Positions 20,216 to 20,364 of a stretch of DNA of 20,364 bases are shown here, piece by piece. A program made the translations under genes and the position numbers. A model generated the notes under the pieces. That model saw only the letters and a program-made list of their open reading frames with translations, ran no database searches and was not told the origin of the DNA. Origin of the DNA: Oscillospiraceae bacterium (GTDB lineage Bacteria > Bacillota_A > Clostridia > Oscillospirales > Oscillospiraceae); assembly GCA_017545325.1 (NCBI GenBank), contig JAFWOX010000080.1:1-20364 (forward strand), written 5' to 3'. Position 1 is the stretch's first letter; every line of letters starts with the position of its first letter.

Positions 20216-20256
20216 CCTCATCAGGCGCTCCGCGCCAGCTTCCCCCAGGGGAAGCC
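20216..20256. repeat. Short interspersed repeat with palindromic core, copy 2
   Basis: CCTCATCA, a small GGCG-CTCCG-CGCC hairpin, then CTTCCCCCAGGGGAAGCC. Flanks match the copy at 14702-14760 while the core differs. The remaining sequence to the end of the window shows no gene I can support. Confidence 0.6.
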
Positions 20257-20364
20257 AGGGTACCGGTCGTCCCTGCGCCGGTGCGGCGAAGGGCACCCTG
20301 AAAAGCAAACGAGCGTTGCCCGCAGTACAGTCAGCGGAACTGAGGCGCATATACCACCCGCATG

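Noticed and set aside
18719..20350. A 543-codon minus-strand open frame opposite the ene-reductase
   Set aside because: Shadow frame of a recognised gene with His/Gly/Leu-rich composition and no motif.

Overview
The window comes from a high-GC, Gram-positive-type bacterium. The evidence is strong GGAGG ribosome binding sites, sigma-A promoters with 17-base spacers, several GTG and TTG starts, an rpmH-rnpA-yidD-yidC-jag order, and gene types common in gut Clostridia. An Oscillospiraceae-like anaerobe is my best guess. That placement rests on gene content and repeat style, not on a marker gene search.

Region 1 (1-3003, + strand) is the end of a molybdenum-cofactor operon. It holds the Cys-rich tail of an upstream, probably molybdopterin-binding, protein, then moaA, moaC, a MogA/MoaE-like fusion and a two-domain Mop (molbindin) protein, closed by a strong terminator. 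Region 2 (3004-7722, + strand) starts from a near-consensus promoter with a leader of about 375 nt. The leader contains two 120-bp tandem repeats whose hairpins co-vary. It leads into rpmH, rnpA, yidD, yidC, jag, acpP and an Mrp/NBP35 ATPase. This is the usual membrane-protein-insertion operon, but without dnaA or mnmE/mnmG beside it. Region 3 (7742-11160) has an alpha/beta hydrolase on +, facing a four-gene minus-strand operon (redoxin, DUF2087, GNAT, class 3 lipase-like). Between them a small palindromic element appears to have split a bidirectional terminator.

Region 4 (11160-14662) has a standalone radical SAM enzyme divergent from a SUV3-like RNA helicase. Region 5 (14663-17583) is an intergenic stretch with terminators and short interspersed repeats. 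It is followed on the minus strand by mobB-SDR-DUF5714, and further upstream by a small hypothetical gene with its own orientation-matched promoter. Region 6 (17700-20364, + strand) has a strong promoter, a small hypothetical gene, an attenuator-like hairpin and a large FMN/4Fe-4S/FAD ene-reductase, ending in non-coding sequence with another interspersed repeat.

Functionally, MoaA and MoaC make cyclic pyranopterin monophosphate. The fusion protein would cover molybdopterin synthase-like and adenylyltransferase steps. Mop would hold molybdate or tungstate, and MobB 14 kb away would assist dinucleotide cofactor formation, which implies molybdo- or tungsto-enzymes elsewhere in the genome. The rpmH operon joins ribosome and RNase P maturation with YidC membrane insertion. 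Nothing here is a clear defence or mobile system. The most unusual signals are the co-varying leader repeats upstream of rpmH and the terminator-splitting element at 8645-8876.
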